Positions 8,030 through 17,534 are shown, counted from the stretch's first letter. The stretch: 64,000 bases of DNA from Paramesorhizobium endophyticum (GCF_014640615.1 NZ_BMHH01000008.1:1-64000), one strand, 5' to 3'. The notes: generated by a model not told the origin, from the sequence alone. A program made the numbers and translations.

Positions 8030-10096
8030 TCATTGCTCTACTGCAACTGCGCCCAACTCGCGCTGCCGGGCTATCCACTGGTTGGCCAGTACGGGGACGG
8101 TGATTAAAAGCCCCACCAGCGACGAAACGAGCTCTGGCACGACGAACAAGATCGCTGCCGCGATCAGCAGAAGCTTTTCCCAGATCATGGTTCTGACCAG
8201 AAGAAAGCCTGACAGCGAGGAGCCGAGGCAGAAGATTCCGAGTACACAACCGGTAAAGGCGACGGCGAATTTGGTCCAGGTAAAGTCGGCGGTTACCAGG
8301 AGCAACGAGGGCGAAAACACGAAGACGAAGGGCACCAGCACCTTGCCAAGCCCCAGGCGGAAGGCGGTATTGCCGGTTTTGAATGGATCCGCCCCGGCCA
8401 TTCCCGCCGCCGCATAGGCGGCCAGCGCCACCGGTGGGGTGATGTCGGCCAAGACGCCATAATAGAATACGAAGAAGTGCGCGACGATCGGCTCCACGCC
8501 GAGCATGCCCAGCGTCGGGGCGGCGATGGTGGCCATGATGATGTAGTTGGCCGTGGTCGGAATGCCGCAGCCCATCAGAATGCAGACGATCCCGGTCATG
8601 ATCAGCGTGAACAGCAGCGTAAGGGTCGATGGACCGAACCATGTGGCGGGGATGATCGTGCCCGCCCATGTGGCCATCTCCGCAGCGGTCGTGGTAACGA
8701 TATAGGAGATTTTGAAGCCAACCCCGGTAAGCGTCACGACCCCGACGATGATGCCGACAGTGGCGGCGGCGGCGCCGACGGCAAGGGCGTATTTGGCGCC
8801 GTCGCGTAGACCTTCGAGAACTTCGACCACCGACATCCGGCGTTTCGGGTTCAGCAGACCGACGGCGATGCACAGCGTAATACCCCAGAATGCGGCAAGG
8901 TAGGGCGTGTAGCCGGAAAGCAGAATGCCGATCAAGACGACCAGCGGAATGACGGTCGGCCAATCGCGCTTGAAGGCTTCTTTGAGGTCCGGCATTTCCT
9001 CTTTCGTCATCCCGCGCAGACCTTCCCGCTTGGCTTCGAAATGCACCTGAACCAGCACGCCGAAAAAATGCATGAAGGCCGGCACAACCGCCGCCAGAAT
9101 GATCGTGGTATAGGGCAGGTTGAGGAACTCGATCATCAAAAAGGCCGCCGCCCCCATGATCGGCGGCGTGATCTGGCCGCCGGTCGAGGATGCGGACTCA
9201 ACTGCCGCGGCAAAGGTGCGCTTGTAGCCAAGTCGGATCATCGCCGGAATGGTCAGCGAGCCGACGGTCACCGTATTGGCTACCGACGAACCGGAAATCA
9301 TCCCGAACAGAGCCGAGCCGAAGATCGAGATCTTGGCCGGGCCACCCGCATAGCGCCCGGCGACCCAGGCGGCGCAGTCAAGAAACAGCTGCCCGAGGCC
9401 GATGCGGGTGGCAAAGACCCCGAAAAGCACGAAATGGAAAACATAGGTAGCGACGACACCAAGCGCGATGCCATAAATGCCCTGACTGGTCAAATAGAGA
9501 TGGTTGATCAACTGCGAAACGGAGGCGCCCGGATGCACGAGAATTCCCGGCATGGATGGCCCATAAAGCGCGTAGACCATGAACAGGACGGCAATGATCG
9601 GCAAGGGCCAGCCTACCGAACGGCGCGTGGCTTCCAAGAGGACCACCACCAGCAGGCCGCCGAGCACGACGTCCGTGGAGGTTGGATTGCCGACCCGGAA
9701 AGCGAGATCGTCCAGCGGGATAAGCGGCACATGCATGACCGCGATGATTGCTCCCACTGCAAGGGCCCAGTCGATAAGGGAAATGCCCAGGGGTCGCAGC
9801 AATCCGGATGCAGAAGGCTCGGCATAGCCGGCACGATTGACCGGAAAGACCAGGAAGATCAATCCCATGACAAAGGAAAGGTGAATGCCGCGTTGCAGCA
9901 TTTCCGGCAGCAATCCGAACCCGGCAGTATAGTAATGGAACAGGGACAGCAGGATCAGCAGTCCGCCAACCAGCTTGGCGGCAACGGGTGCCAGCGGACG
10001 AAAGCGGATTTCGGCATCGAACTGTTCTTCCAGTGCCCTCGCCTTGACCTCGTCCAACTCCATAGCGGACACTTTTCCCTCGCCATTTGGCGTCAT
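8030..10096 (-). CDS. TRAP transporter fused permease (4TM-12TM type)
   Basis: This 688-residue protein is a fused TRAP permease: the N-terminal third corresponds to DctQ and the rest to DctM, the form that partners TAXI binding proteins. It has many hydrophobic segments, the GMISGSSVANTVTVGSLTIPAMIRLGY motif of the first DctM half and the ADITPPVALAAYAAAGMAGADP motif of the second. GGGGAG lies 9 bases before the start ATG. It is encoded 89 bases downstream of the TAXI protein gene, separated by a hairpin, and converges with the operon ending at 7969. TAXI-TRAP substrates are often dicarboxylates or glutamate; none can be assigned here. Confidence 0.92.
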   Translation of the reverse strand: MTPNGEGKVSAMELDEVKARALEEQFDAEIRFRPLAPVAAKLVGGLLILLSLFHYYTAGFGLLPEMLQRGIHLSFVMGLIFLVFPVNRAGYAEPSASGLLRPLGISLIDWALAVGAIIAVMHVPLIPLDDLAFRVGNPTSTDVVLGGLLVVVLLEATRRSVGWPLPIIAVLFMVYALYGPSMPGILVHPGASVSQLINHLYLTSQGIYGIALGVVATYVFHFVLFGVFATRIGLGQLFLDCAAWVAGRYAGGPAKISIFGSALFGMISGSSVANTVTVGSLTIPAMIRLGYKRTFAAAVESASSTGGQITPPIMGAAAFLMIEFLNLPYTTIILAAVVPAFMHFFGVLVQVHFEAKREGLRGMTKEEMPDLKEAFKRDWPTVIPLVVLIGILLSGYTPYLAAFWGITLCIAVGLLNPKRRMSVVEVLEGLRDGAKYALAVGAAAATVGIIVGVVTLTGVGFKISYIVTTTAAEMATWAGTIIPATWFGPSTLTLLFTLIMTGIVCILMGCGIPTTANYIIMATIAAPTLGMLGVEPIVAHFFVFYYGVLADITPPVALAAYAAAGMAGADPFKTGNTAFRLGLGKVLVPFVFVFSPSLLLVTADFTWTKFAVAFTGCVLGIFCLGSSLSGFLLVRTMIWEKLLLIAAAILFVVPELVSSLVGLLITVPVLANQWIARQRELGAVAVEQ

Positions 10097-10134
10097 CGTC
10101 GTCTACTCCCCACAAAATTATTGTCAAACGCAAG

Positions 10135-10161
10135 GCGGCGGCCAGCGATGCCGGCCGCCGC
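10135..10161 (-). promoter_or_regulatory. Hairpin between TAXI protein gene and permease gene
   Basis: A perfect 9-bp inverted repeat GCGGCGGCC / GGCCGCCGC with a 9-base loop sits in the gap after the binding-protein stop codon. On the transcribed strand a weakly T-rich stretch follows. It could partly terminate transcription or protect the 3' end of the upstream message. Confidence 0.6.
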
Positions 10162-10185
10162 ACCTGCGGACGAAGTTCCTGGAAG

Positions 10186-11169
10186 CTATTTCAGCACACC
10201 GGCTTCCTTGTAGAAGCGTTCGGCACCCGGATGTAGCGGAATGCCCAGGCTGGTGGTGGCGTTCTGCAAGGTGATCATCTTGCCCTTGGCATGGCCAGCA
10301 TCAAGGGCCGTTCGCGTGGCATCGTTCCACAGAACCTTGGTAATGTTGTAAACAAGGTCGTCGGACTGCTTGGCGCTGGTCACCCACTGCGCGGCAACGG
10401 AAATGGTTGGGGTCGCGTCAACACCGGCATAGGTGCCGGCGGGAACGGTATCCTTGGAAAAGAAGCTGTATTTGCCGATCATCTTGTCGACTTCGGGTCC
10501 CTCGATCGGCACCAGCGAGATACCGCTGGACGTAGCAAGCTCCGAAATCGCCCCGGTCGGATAGCCGCCCACGAAGAAATAGGCATCAAGGCCACCATCG
10601 CGCAGCCGGTCCCCTGCAGGTCCCGGCTTCAAGTGCTCCGCCTGGATGTCCGATTCGCTGAGGCCGTAGGCGGCCAATACGATGCGGGCGTCGACGATAG
10701 TGCCCGAGCCGGGCTCGTCGATTGAGACGCGCTTGCCCTTCAGATCGGCCACCGACTTGATACCAGCATCCTTGCGGGCGACCAGATGGATGGTCTCCGG
10801 GTAGAGCGTGGCGATCAGGCGAAGATCCTCGACCTTTCCCTTGCCGTCATAGAGGCCGGTGCCGCTATAGGCCCAATAGGCGACGTCGGACTGTGTAAAG
10901 CCCGATTCCATCGTTCCGCTCTGGATGGCGTTGATATTGGCGACCGAACCGTTGGATGCGACTGCTGTGGCGACGAGATTGGGCACACCTTTGTCGGCGT
11001 TGCCGGAGATTGCGTTGGCGATCAGGCCGCCGATCGGATAATAGGTGCCGGCCGTTCCGCCTGTGCCGATCCGAAAGAAAGTAGGTGTCTGCGCAACTGC
11101 CAGGCCGATGCCTAGAGCAAGCGTGCCGACCGCCGCGCCAATCGTGATAAATCGTCTGTTGAAAATCAT
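10186..11169 (-). CDS. TAXI-family TRAP substrate-binding protein
   Basis: This 327-residue periplasmic protein has a signal peptide (MIFNRRFITIGAAVG...GLAVAQ, cleavage near residue 27). The diagnostic TAXI N-terminal block reads RIGTGGTAGTYYPIGGLIANAIS, followed by NINAIQSGTMESGFTQSDVAYWA. The start at 11169 is preferred to an in-frame ATG at 11193 because the AAGGAGAAAGGGA site lies between the two. It delivers ligand to the fused permease encoded downstream. No catabolic gene is coupled to this pair, so the substrate is open. Confidence 0.93.
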   Translation of the reverse strand: MIFNRRFITIGAAVGTLALGIGLAVAQTPTFFRIGTGGTAGTYYPIGGLIANAISGNADKGVPNLVATAVASNGSVANINAIQSGTMESGFTQSDVAYWAYSGTGLYDGKGKVEDLRLIATLYPETIHLVARKDAGIKSVADLKGKRVSIDEPGSGTIVDARIVLAAYGLSESDIQAEHLKPGPAGDRLRDGGLDAYFFVGGYPTGAISELATSSGISLVPIEGPEVDKMIGKYSFFSKDTVPAGTYAGVDATPTISVAAQWVTSAKQSDDLVYNITKVLWNDATRTALDAGHAKGKMITLQNATTSLGIPLHPGAERFYKEAGVLK

Positions 11170-11765
11170 GATGTTCCCTTTCTCCTTTTTCATCCCACAT
11201 CGAGAACTGTAACCGGCCTCACGGGATAATCAATGCCCAGCGGATACGCCGCCAAGCGCGCGGCGAAGGGCTATGTGCTGAACGTCACCGGCGGCGACTG
11301 AAATGCTATGGTCCGGCCAGCCGTTCGAGTGCTCATCCCGCCTGAAAGTCGTGAAGCCGGTCCCCCCAGGGTCCTTCGGCGTGTTTTCAGCGATATGCCA
11401 TGTATCCAATTAAGCCCGTTATTTTCCAGCGCGTCTCATCGCGGCGGCAGAAGTAAAGGTCTGCCAGTTAAGGCGATCCACAGAACCATCTGTCCTGGCA
11501 ATTTCGCCATCGAACTTTTTGTGCGCGATGGCGAAGACGATTTCCTTTTGAGGGTCTGGACAGGGGCAGGTTTTGACGGTGACCGACGCTTGTTGACTGT
11601 AGAAGTTTGAAGCCAGTCCCCGCGATAGCGTCAGGCTTGGATTAACGACCTGAAGCCGCTTCAACTGATCGGAAGCGGCGAAGCTTCTTTCACGGTCGAT
11701 ATTGGACTGTTCGCCTTGCTTGCCAATATTGCGGTGGCAATCGCGGTTAATGCTGCAATACCCGG
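11170..11765. other. Intergenic region without a convincing gene
   Basis: This gap of about 600 bases lies between the TAXI gene start and the TenA gene end. A 22-codon plus-strand frame at 11233-11301 (ending YVLNVTGGD) has coding-like composition and may be the tail of a lost gene. Longer frames on either strand at 11308-11610 and 11419-11769 have no recognisable family features. It may hold the TAXI operon promoter near 11170-11220. Confidence 0.4.
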
Positions 11766-12413
11766 TCACCCCTCGGTCACAAAGGCGGCGTTGAAAAAGG
11801 CAAGTTCAAGCGCCACCGCCCGCAGGAAGAAATCTCGGCTTAGATCAGCCTGAGCGGGTCCGATCCGATCAAGTTCCTCGCGCAAGAAGGCCACGAAGTC
11901 ACGGAAATCGGAATTGTCATGCAGTGTAATCCATTCGGCATGAACAAAATTCTTCGGCAATGGCTTTGGAGCTCGGGAAGCCCAATCGAGATAAAGCCAT
12001 TCGGCGACGTTCAGGACAGAAAGTATAGCAACGTAAGAGCGGGTTTCCGCAGCTTCGCGCATGATGTTCTGGAAGCCTTTGGTGGGCTTGGTATCCGGAA
12101 TGTCTGTACGCTGCCCATCCGTCACTCCCAGCGCCTTGAATGCGCGCAGGAAATAGGTGTTCTCCTCATTCGATACCATGCCGGCGAAGCGACCGAAGCG
12201 AAGGCGCGCCGTGAACGTATCGGCGGTGGCGATCGCCGCGCCGATCAGCGTCAGGAAACTATCCAGGAAACGATGGTCTTGCACCAGATATGCGGCCATC
12301 ACCTCGTCGGGGATGGTTCCTGTGCAAAGCTGTTTGACGAAGCGATGCTCGACCGCCCATGTCCAATTCGGCTCGCTGGCTTGCCTAAGCGTTTCGGTGA
12401 ACCGTGCGGTCAT
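11766..12413 (-). CDS. tenA: TenA/PqqC-family protein (thiaminase II-like)
   Basis: This 215-residue all-helical protein matches the TenA fold: an acidic residue in YLVQDHRFLDSF (equivalent to the pyrimidine-binding Asp), the EWITLHDNSDFRDFV segment, and the C-terminal Glu in RAVALELAFFNAAF. The usual catalytic Cys of TenA_C proteins is not visible in VAILSVLNVAEWLYLDWA, which suggests a TenA_E-type member that salvages a different thiamine breakdown product. The start at 12413 follows GGAGAG; upstream in-frame extension lies in the GMC region and is not supported. It sits 130 bases downstream of the GMC oxidoreductase on the same strand. The link between them is unclear. Confidence 0.75.
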   Translation of the reverse strand: MTARFTETLRQASEPNWTWAVEHRFVKQLCTGTIPDEVMAAYLVQDHRFLDSFLTLIGAAIATADTFTARLRFGRFAGMVSNEENTYFLRAFKALGVTDGQRTDIPDTKPTKGFQNIMREAAETRSYVAILSVLNVAEWLYLDWASRAPKPLPKNFVHAEWITLHDNSDFRDFVAFLREELDRIGPAQADLSRDFFLRAVALELAFFNAAFVTEG

Positions 12414-12543
12414 GATGCTTCTCTCCGTGGCGCATATCGAAATCGTGGATTTCTGGCACGGGGCCGCTTCGCAATGCAAGCTTGCGAATATTGTGCCGCG
12501 ACCTGAATGCGAAGCGTACTGTCTAGCTGCGGGTAAAATATCG

Positions 12544-14310
12544 TTATGCCGGCACCAGCGGCCCTTCGTTCTTGAGATAGCGGGTGCGGATGGCATCCGC
12601 CGCCTTAAATGCCAGCGCGCCGACGGTTCCGGTCGGGTTATAGCCAGCATTCTGCGGAAAGGCGGAAGCACCGACGACGAAGACATTCGGCACGTCCCAG
12701 CTTTGCAGATATTTGTTGACAACGCTTGTTGCCGGATCGCTGCCCATGATCGCGCCGCCGGTATTGTGCGTGCTCTGATAAGGCACGACACTGTATGGCT
12801 TTTTGAGATAGTGCGGCACGATCTGACGCGGGTTCATGGCTTTCGCGATCCCCGCCGCTTTATCAGCCACATAGTTGATCATGCGGATGTCATTGTCGGG
12901 AAAATCGAACGTCATGCGCAGGAGCGGTCGGCCCAGGCGGTCCTTATAGGTAGGATCAAGGTCGAGATAATTGCCGCGCGTGGCATAGCTTGAGCCCTGC
13001 GCGTTGAGATAGAGATTGCTTAAATAATTATCAGTGGTGGCTTTTTTCCATGTAGAACCCCAGCGCGGCGTTCCCGGCGGTGTTGGCCGCGTCGAGATCG
13101 GACGCCCGTTGGTCATATTGTACATGATTCCCGCGCCGCCGACGAAATCGAGGCCGGAATGATCAAAGCTGTCGCCATTGAAATTGTCGATACCCTGCCC
13201 CATTGCCCCGGTCGAGATGAATGGATTGAAGTTCTTGTTATCAAAGAACATTTCAACCCCGGCATAGGTCTGATAGGCATAGTTGCGCCCGACCGTGCCC
13301 GTTGCTGTTTTCGGGTCGTACGCTTTGCCGATTCCGGACACGAGCAGCAGATGTACGTTGAAGAGGATAAAGGCGCAAACGAGCACGATATCACCCGGCT
13401 GCTCCCATTCCTGTCCTTGCGCATCGACATAGGTAACGCCGGTAGCGCGCTTTCCCGACCTGTCTAGATTGATTCTAACCACTTCGGAATTCACGCGGCA
13501 CTCAAAATTGGATTTGCGCATCAGGACCGGCAGAATGGTCGTTTGTGCACTCGCCTTGCTGTAATTGGCGCAGCCGTGACGGTCGCAAAAGCCGCAATAG
13601 GTGCACGCGCCCATAACCACGCCGAGCGGATTGGTATAGCTTTGCGAGATGGTAGCCGCCGGTAAGGGAAAAGGATGATAGCCCGCCTCGCGCGCGCCTT
13701 CCGCGAATAAAGTTGCGCCATAGTTCATATCGAGCGACGGCAGCGGGTATCCCCGAGTTCGCGACCCTTCGAACGGATTGCCGCCCTGCTGAAGCGTACC
13801 GTTGATATTGCCGGCCGTGCCGGAAATACCGGCAAGGTATTCGAACTTGTCGTAATAAGGCTCCATCTCCTCATAGGTGACGCCCCAGTCCTGAATCGCC
13901 AACTCTTCCCCGATGAATTTTGCACCATAACGTTCAACAAGATGACTGCGGCAGCGAAAATCACTGGGCAGGAACCGCCAGGTTAGCCCGCTCCAATGTA
14001 CGCCCGCGCCGCCGACGCCATTGCCCGGCAGGAAGGATCCAAATTCGCGGATCGGCAGCGCCTCCTGATTGGTATTGTTGCGAAACGTCAGCGTGCTCTG
14101 TGCGGGTCTTAAGAAAAGATCCTTTCTGATCGCGTAGCGCAATTCATCCTGAATGTAGCCCGGATTAAAGTCGCTCGCGGTATCGCGCCAGGGGCCGCGC
14201 TCGATAGCGACCACATCGAGCCCCTCGTCCGTCAGTTCGTTGGCGAGGATCGAACCGGTCCAGCCCAGTCCGACGATGACCACATCCTTGCGGGGAAGCT
14301 TCGTCGCCAT
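12544..14310 (-). CDS. GMC-family oxidoreductase, gluconate 2-dehydrogenase large-subunit type
   Basis: This 588-residue flavoprotein has an N-terminal FAD-binding GLGWTG motif (residues 14-19) and an acidic strand end IERG. A CTYCGFCDRHGC segment matches the cysteine-containing stretch of membrane-bound gluconate/sorbitol/2-ketogluconate dehydrogenases, and the C-terminal catalytic His/Asn region reads STHNTGG and GYNPTGTVGALA. These enzymes oxidise sugar acids or polyols in the periplasm and pass electrons to a cytochrome c subunit. The small subunit is encoded immediately upstream (14314). No cytochrome c gene follows, so the electron acceptor must be elsewhere or the set is incomplete. 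Confidence 0.85.
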   Translation of the reverse strand: MATKLPRKDVVIVGLGWTGSILANELTDEGLDVVAIERGPWRDTASDFNPGYIQDELRYAIRKDLFLRPAQSTLTFRNNTNQEALPIREFGSFLPGNGVGGAGVHWSGLTWRFLPSDFRCRSHLVERYGAKFIGEELAIQDWGVTYEEMEPYYDKFEYLAGISGTAGNINGTLQQGGNPFEGSRTRGYPLPSLDMNYGATLFAEGAREAGYHPFPLPAATISQSYTNPLGVVMGACTYCGFCDRHGCANYSKASAQTTILPVLMRKSNFECRVNSEVVRINLDRSGKRATGVTYVDAQGQEWEQPGDIVLVCAFILFNVHLLLVSGIGKAYDPKTATGTVGRNYAYQTYAGVEMFFDNKNFNPFISTGAMGQGIDNFNGDSFDHSGLDFVGGAGIMYNMTNGRPISTRPTPPGTPRWGSTWKKATTDNYLSNLYLNAQGSSYATRGNYLDLDPTYKDRLGRPLLRMTFDFPDNDIRMINYVADKAAGIAKAMNPRQIVPHYLKKPYSVVPYQSTHNTGGAIMGSDPATSVVNKYLQSWDVPNVFVVGASAFPQNAGYNPTGTVGALAFKAADAIRTRYLKNEGPLVPA

Positions 14311-14313
14311 GGC

Positions 14314-15015
14314 TTAGGCTTTCCCGGCGCAGTCGCTACGGCCCGTGATGTTGGCTGGAGCGTAGCGTGTACGGGCGAAACTGGCCTTTTTCCAACGCTG
14401 GCTGCTGGTTTCGCCATAGACAGGATCAGCAAGAAACCCTTCCATCGTGTCTTGCAGGACAAGTGCGAAGAAGGCCTTGGGATCCAGCGCGCCGAGATGG
14501 ATGGCTCCTTGCTCAAGTCCTTGCAGCACCTTGTCCTGCTGCCGGGATCCAAGCTCGGGAAACGTCTTCCCGCAAAAAGTGCTGCGGCAATATTCATTGA
14601 GACGGGCAAGACCGGACCGGTAGCGCTGCGCCGGGGAATTGACCGATTGTGCATTGAATTGCGGCAAGCGCCCGGTGAAGGGTTCCTCCATAGCATGTCG
14701 CTCCGTGCTGGGGACGATGCGGGCAAGCTGGCGATCGATGAAAACCGCGCATCCCGCTTCCTTGCCGCCAATATCCAACTCATCAGCGAGGATAAGGCGA
14801 TCAACGATGGCCTCAACCGTTGCCGCTTCCTCATCGGTGAAGAACAGCCATGGTCCCGCTTGTGGCGGAACAGGCGGACTGGCCGCGAAGGAACTCCAGG
14901 CCAGCCGCCCTGCGACGGAACGGGCCAACACCGCCGGCCTGGAGGCGAAAAGCACGATGATGGCCCTGGCCCCAGGGGCCTGCCGATGGTTTGAATTGGT
15001 ATTGGAAATTTTCAT
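14314..15015 (-). CDS. Gluconate 2-dehydrogenase subunit 3 family protein
   Basis: This protein of about 233 residues has the highly conserved subunit-3 block GPWLFFTDEEAATVEAIVDRL followed by ADELDIGGKEAGCAVFIDRQL, and the FLADPVYG segment near the C-terminus. In the family it carries the Tat or secretion signal that escorts the flavoprotein. Here the N-terminus (MKISNTNSNHR...AIIVLFASRPAVLARS) is only weakly signal-like, and the C-terminal 35 residues diverge, so some decay is possible. ATG 15015 (GGAAG upstream) is chosen over 15027. The gene ends 3 bases before the large-subunit gene begins, as expected for one complex. Confidence 0.78.
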   Translation of the reverse strand: MKISNTNSNHRQAPGARAIIVLFASRPAVLARSVAGRLAWSSFAASPPVPPQAGPWLFFTDEEAATVEAIVDRLILADELDIGGKEAGCAVFIDRQLARIVPSTERHAMEEPFTGRLPQFNAQSVNSPAQRYRSGLARLNEYCRSTFCGKTFPELGSRQQDKVLQGLEQGAIHLGALDPKAFFALVLQDTMEGFLADPVYGETSSQRWKKASFARTRYAPANITGRSDCAGKA

Positions 15016-15334
15016 TATAGCTTCCATGAGAGATCGAAAGAGAAACTACTCGATGAAACAAGTATTATTCAATGTTTTTTATGAAAAATTGAATTAATTT
15101 CAAACAAAATCCAGTGCATGCGGAGATTAAAAGGAAGATGTAGACGATGTGCCTTGTTTGCCGCTACTGGCTGCTCTTGGCTTTGCCGCAGCCTTTGCAG
15201 TTTCGCGCGGAACCGTGAAGTGGCGATCAGATTACGGGACCATGAGCAGCCGGTGACCTGAATGCCCGCTGCTTGTTCTCAGACGGCGGTCAATGGTAAG
15301 GAGGGTTTACGAATAACCGAATCCGGGGTGCCCC
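15016..15334. other. Divergent AT-rich intergenic region
   Basis: This 319-base region lies between the divergent dehydrogenase and ROK genes. Its left part (about 15050-15115) is strongly AT-rich and holds the imperfect palindrome TTGAATTAATTTCAA at 15089-15103, a plausible promoter/operator zone for the dehydrogenase. I see no gene in the remainder. Confidence 0.4.
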
Positions 15335-16522
15335 TTGACCGCCTCTTGGCCAACGCCGTTTATCGACGCTCCATCGCTGACGGAAAGCTCCCGTGCGGTG
15401 CTGCGGTTGATTGCGAATAACGGCCCGGCGACGCGCCCGCAGTTGAGCGCTACGCTGAATTTCTCTAAGCCCACCATGTCCGCTGCGGTGAGCGAGCTGG
15501 AGCGGCATGATCTTCTCGCACCGGTCGGCATCAACCGTGGGTCGGTTGGGCGCACCTCAGTGACCTATGGTCTCGCCCCCAAGGCAGGCTTCGTCGTCGG
15601 TCTCGATTGCGGGACGACGCATATCAGCGGGATTGCGCGCGGGCTCGATGGGGAGACTCTTGCTACAATCTCCCAGCCACTCGCCGAGTCAGAGCCCCGG
15701 CAGCGATTTCCAGTGCTCGAAGAGGTTGTCGCGCGGCTTGTCGGGGAGTTCGATGCGCAGGCTATGCCGCTGCGATCGGTCGCCATCGCCATGCCCAACA
15801 TCATCTCTCCAGCGCTCGACCGCATGCACGAACGTGACACGCTGCTGCCAATCCTTGAGCGCCTGCAAGCGCGTTACGGTGCGCCGGTATTGCTTGAGAA
15901 CAACGTCAATTGCGCGGCGCTGGCCGAATATCATGAGGGCGCGGCAAAAGAGCATTCCTTCGCTGTCTACATGCAGATCGGCGTCAAGATCGGTGTCGGC
16001 ATCGTGCTGGATGGGCGGCTGTTTCGGGGCTTTACCGGCGGCGCGGGCGAGATCGGCCACCTGCCCTTTCCCTGGTCGCAACGCGAACAGCCGCAATGGC
16101 AGGAGGTCGAAACCTATATGGGCTCGGCGGCGCTGCTCAAGCGCGCTGCGGCGATCTGGCCGGCGGTTGAGGGCAATCCGCCGCAAAGCGCCAATGAACT
16201 CTTCGCACGAGCTGACGTATCGGCAACTGCGCGCGCCATTATCGAACAGCATGCGCGTGATGTCGGCAATCTGGTCGCCGCCTGCGTCAGCTTTCTCGAT
16301 CCTCAATTGATCGTCCTGGGCGGCGGCGTGGGACAAAGTCCGCTGCTGTTGCCGCACGTCTGCGAGGTGGTGAAGCAATTGTGCTGGCCGGTCGAAGTGG
16401 TCAACGGTCAATTGTCGAACGAGGCGACCGTTCTGGGCGCCGTACGCCTCGCCATCGATTATGCGATGGCGAGGCTGCTTGGAGAAGAGGCCAAGCCGGC
16501 CTTCCTGTTGTCCAGCCGCTGA
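15335..16522 (+). CDS. ROK-family transcriptional regulator (NagC/XylR type)
   Basis: This 395-residue protein has an N-terminal winged HTH (NNGPATRPQLSATLNFSKPTMSAAVSEL, about residues 27-55) joined to a ROK sugar-sensing domain (GLDCGTTHISG phosphate-1-like motif; GGAGEIGHLPF). The Cys-rich zinc site usual after GEIGH (CxCGxxGCxE) is absent and replaced by a Cys-free stretch, so sugar binding may be altered. The start is TTG at 15335, since the first in-frame ATG would remove the HTH. It converges with the SIS/ABC/kinase operon on the other strand and probably regulates it through the inverted repeat at 21154-21194. Confidence 0.85.
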   Translation: MTASWPTPFIDAPSLTESSRAVLRLIANNGPATRPQLSATLNFSKPTMSAAVSELERHDLLAPVGINRGSVGRTSVTYGLAPKAGFVVGLDCGTTHISGIARGLDGETLATISQPLAESEPRQRFPVLEEVVARLVGEFDAQAMPLRSVAIAMPNIISPALDRMHERDTLLPILERLQARYGAPVLLENNVNCAALAEYHEGAAKEHSFAVYMQIGVKIGVGIVLDGRLFRGFTGGAGEIGHLPFPWSQREQPQWQEVETYMGSAALLKRAAAIWPAVEGNPPQSANELFARADVSATARAIIEQHARDVGNLVAACVSFLDPQLIVLGGGVGQSPLLLPHVCEVVKQLCWPVEVVNGQLSNEATVLGAVRLAIDYAMARLLGEEAKPAFLLSSR

Positions 16523-16526
16523 ACCG

Positions 16527-17534
16527 TCAACGGTCCCGCTTGGTGTCGGTCTGGCGATAGCGGAACTCGCAGACCGGCAGGCCGGCATCTTCCGACAGGG
16601 TGGCGATGAGGAGTTGGACCGGGATCGCCTGAAGGATCGCGTCGCCGATGCCTTCGCAGAAAGCCGGGACGTGGATGACGACGAGATTATCGGCGTCAAG
16701 CACATCGGAGCGCGATGTCACCAGGACAGACGGAATGCCGAAGCCTGCGAGATCCTGCGCGAGCTTGACCTCGCGGCCATTGCCGAACAGGAGCACGCCG
16801 CTGTCCTTGTCATTGGGCTCCATCGGTCCATGCAGGAAATTGAGCGTATCCCAATCCTGCGCCGGCACCCGCGCCGCCTCCCGGATGAGAAGGGCCGCAT
16901 AGCCGGCAGTGCCGAGCGCGACGCCAGCCCCGACACAGTCGATGGATTTCTTGCCGGCCAGCAGGCGCGCCCCCTTGTCCGCCTGCGCGCGCGTATCGTG
17001 CAGAACCGTTTCGGCACGGGCAGGCAGATCCGCCCACGGCGCGCCGGACGGCCTGCCGGCCTTGTCGGCGATCATGGCTGAAGTCAGGAGCGAGCCCAGA
17101 TAGCTTGTGGTGTTCGGGCCGCTGTCCGGGCCGCTGCTCGTGGCGATCATATGCTTGACAACCCGCGATAGCGGTGTGCCGTCCGCCTTGGCGATACCAT
17201 AGGAATGGGCATGCGGGCGCAACTCCATGGCATGCGCAGGTTCTTCGCTTCGCCCCGAAGCGGAGAGGGCAATATAGGCGCCACCGGCGTCGATCGACGG
17301 ATCATAGAGATCGGTGCCCGGCAATGCGAAAGCACGAAGCCCTTGCGTACGCATCTGCGCCGCGGCGGCGACGGCGGCATAGAGGCTCGCGCCGATGCCG
17401 ACGAGTACCGCCGGACCGCTCCTGATCGGTTCGATATCCAGCGTCTCGAGCCGCGTCGAGACTGCATCAAAGCAGGCTTTCAAGGCGGCGGGTTGCATGG
17501 CGATAGCTTCGCGGTATGGCATTCTGTCGGTCAT
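16527..17534 (-). CDS. SIS-domain sugar isomerase/deglycase (GlmS/AgaS/FrlB-like)
   Basis: This 335-residue cytoplasmic protein has two SIS folds: the opening MPYREAIAMQPAALKA typical of GlmS-type isomerase halves, a sugar-phosphate loop SASGRSEEP, and the C-terminal catalytic-type FLHGPMEPND. GlmS, AgaS and fructosamine-6-phosphate deglycases share this layout. ATG 17534 is preferred (GGAAG upstream) over GTG 17540. It is the last gene of the operon kinase-permease-ATPase-binding protein-SIS, after a strong hairpin. With an amino-acid-type transporter and a sugar kinase upstream, a deglycase acting on a phosphorylated sugar-amino-acid conjugate is the best guess, though unproven. Confidence 0.78.
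   Translation of the reverse strand: MTDRMPYREAIAMQPAALKACFDAVSTRLETLDIEPIRSGPAVLVGIGASLYAAVAAAAQMRTQGLRAFALPGTDLYDPSIDAGGAYIALSASGRSEEPAHAMELRPHAHSYGIAKADGTPLSRVVKHMIATSSGPDSGPNTTSYLGSLLTSAMIADKAGRPSGAPWADLPARAETVLHDTRAQADKGARLLAGKKSIDCVGAGVALGTAGYAALLIREAARVPAQDWDTLNFLHGPMEPNDKDSGVLLFGNGREVKLAQDLAGFGIPSVLVTSRSDVLDADNLVVIHVPAFCEGIGDAILQAIPVQLLIATLSEDAGLPVCEFRYRQTDTKRDR

Noticed and set aside
9041-10213. Long plus-strand frame opposite the fused TRAP permease
   Set aside because: Low-complexity, Arg/Gln/His/Asp-rich sequence typical of antisense translation of a membrane protein; the permease on the minus strand is clear.
11419-11769. 116-codon minus-strand frame and the opposing 100-codon frame at 11308
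   Set aside because: Neither shows a ribosome-binding site, a family motif or convincing composition.
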